DNA of 64,000 nt from assembly GCA_947476895.1 (NCBI GenBank), contig CANJRX010000004.1, positions 1-64,000 of the forward strand, in the 5' to 3' direction. Within the stretch, counting starts at the first letter, position 1. The number at the start of each line of letters is the position of its first letter. This DNA comes from Fidelibacterota bacterium (GTDB lineage Bacteria; Pseudomonadota; Alphaproteobacteria; Rhodospirillales; Rhodospirillaceae). Position numbers and translations under genes: made by a program. Positions 63,924-64,000 of the stretch are shown in pieces. The notes below the pieces were generated by a model. It worked only from the letters and a program-made list of their open reading frames with translations. It made no database searches and had not been told where the DNA came from.

Positions 63924-64000
63924 TCATACCTCGGAGGTTAACGCCATATCGGGCGTTCGAATAGGCAGTCGGATGCGAATGGTGGTGCCGCGTCCAGGGC
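63924..64000 (-). CDS. kdpD: C-terminal end of sensor kinase KdpD, cut by the window edge
   Basis: The minus strand reads PGRGTTIRIRLPIRTPDMAL TSEV and stop (TGA at 63926-63924), 24 residues. GxGTTIxIxLPI is the last strand of the kinase ATPase domain of KdpD. The rest lies beyond the window. kdpE follows directly. Confidence 0.75.
   Translation of the reverse strand, partial: PGRGTTIRIRLPIRTPDMALTSEV

Overview
The window is a chromosomal segment of an alphaproteobacterium. The main support is an EcfG-type general-stress sigma factor next to a NepR anti-sigma factor, a pair known only from Alphaproteobacteria. SapC, the CysN-CysC fusion, the Asp-type HemB and DUF2849/DUF934 sulfite-reduction genes agree with this. 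DNA is moderately GC-rich and tightly packed. GTG and TTG starts are common, so several starts here were set by ribosome-binding site and signal peptide. I cannot name a genus. No rRNA, tRNA, CRISPR array or prophage was recognised.

Layout. 1-2.2 kb: the start of an IS3-type transposase, then a stress island (nepR, ecfG, a small conserved protein, a BON lipoprotein) in which three transcription units each carry an EcfG-type promoter (GGAAC-N16/17-CGTT). 2.2-13 kb: sulfate assimilation and tetrapyrroles. cysD and cysNC are on the minus strand; cobA, DUF2849, cysI, DUF934, cysH, hemD, hemB and a precorrin-2 dehydrogenase gene follow on the plus strand. Siroheme made by the operon feeds its own sulfite reductase. 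13-15.3 kb: a signalling scar, where a PAS sensor gene and a receiver-GGDEF gene, facing each other, have both lost their 3' ends at one junction; an intact CheY-like gene follows. 15.4-31.6 kb: a redox island. A c554-like cytochrome and an MHS-family transporter lie on the plus strand. Facing them is a seven-gene minus-strand operon encoding an FAD/2x cNMP-binding/4x[4Fe-4S] fusion, a di-heme cytochrome b, an FHA-anchored decaheme cytochrome, a small secreted protein, a tandem HbpS/GlcG protein, an outer-membrane barrel and a 1278-residue decaheme-LVIVD protein.

31.9-46 kb: hrpB, rlmJ, a GH17-GT2 beta-glucan synthase, a perfect 19-bp inverted repeat that supplies the end of an N-demethylase-like gene, a peptide-binding protein, a DUF885 protein, cysK, an alpha/beta hydrolase, a 23-residue lysine-rich peptide gene and about 740 bases of odd non-coding DNA. 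46-58 kb: an AI-2E-family transporter, a cupredoxin/GGDEF-EAL/outer-membrane triad, a class III cyclase, SapC, AlkA-like glycosylase, YaaA, a cNMP-binding protein and two surface-antigen-like proteins. 58-64 kb: an OmpR-type two-component pair, an MFS exporter, a 59-residue membrane protein, a second EcfG-like sigma factor, kdpE and the end of kdpD.

The best candidate for an undescribed system is the seven-gene operon. Its order and parts suggest an electron path from NAD(P)H through flavin, Fe-S, heme b and periplasmic multiheme c to the outer membrane. Its cytoplasmic faces carry cNMP-binding and FHA domains, which suggests control by cyclic nucleotide and by Ser/Thr phosphorylation. A cyclase gene and a second cNMP-binding protein gene lie elsewhere in the window.
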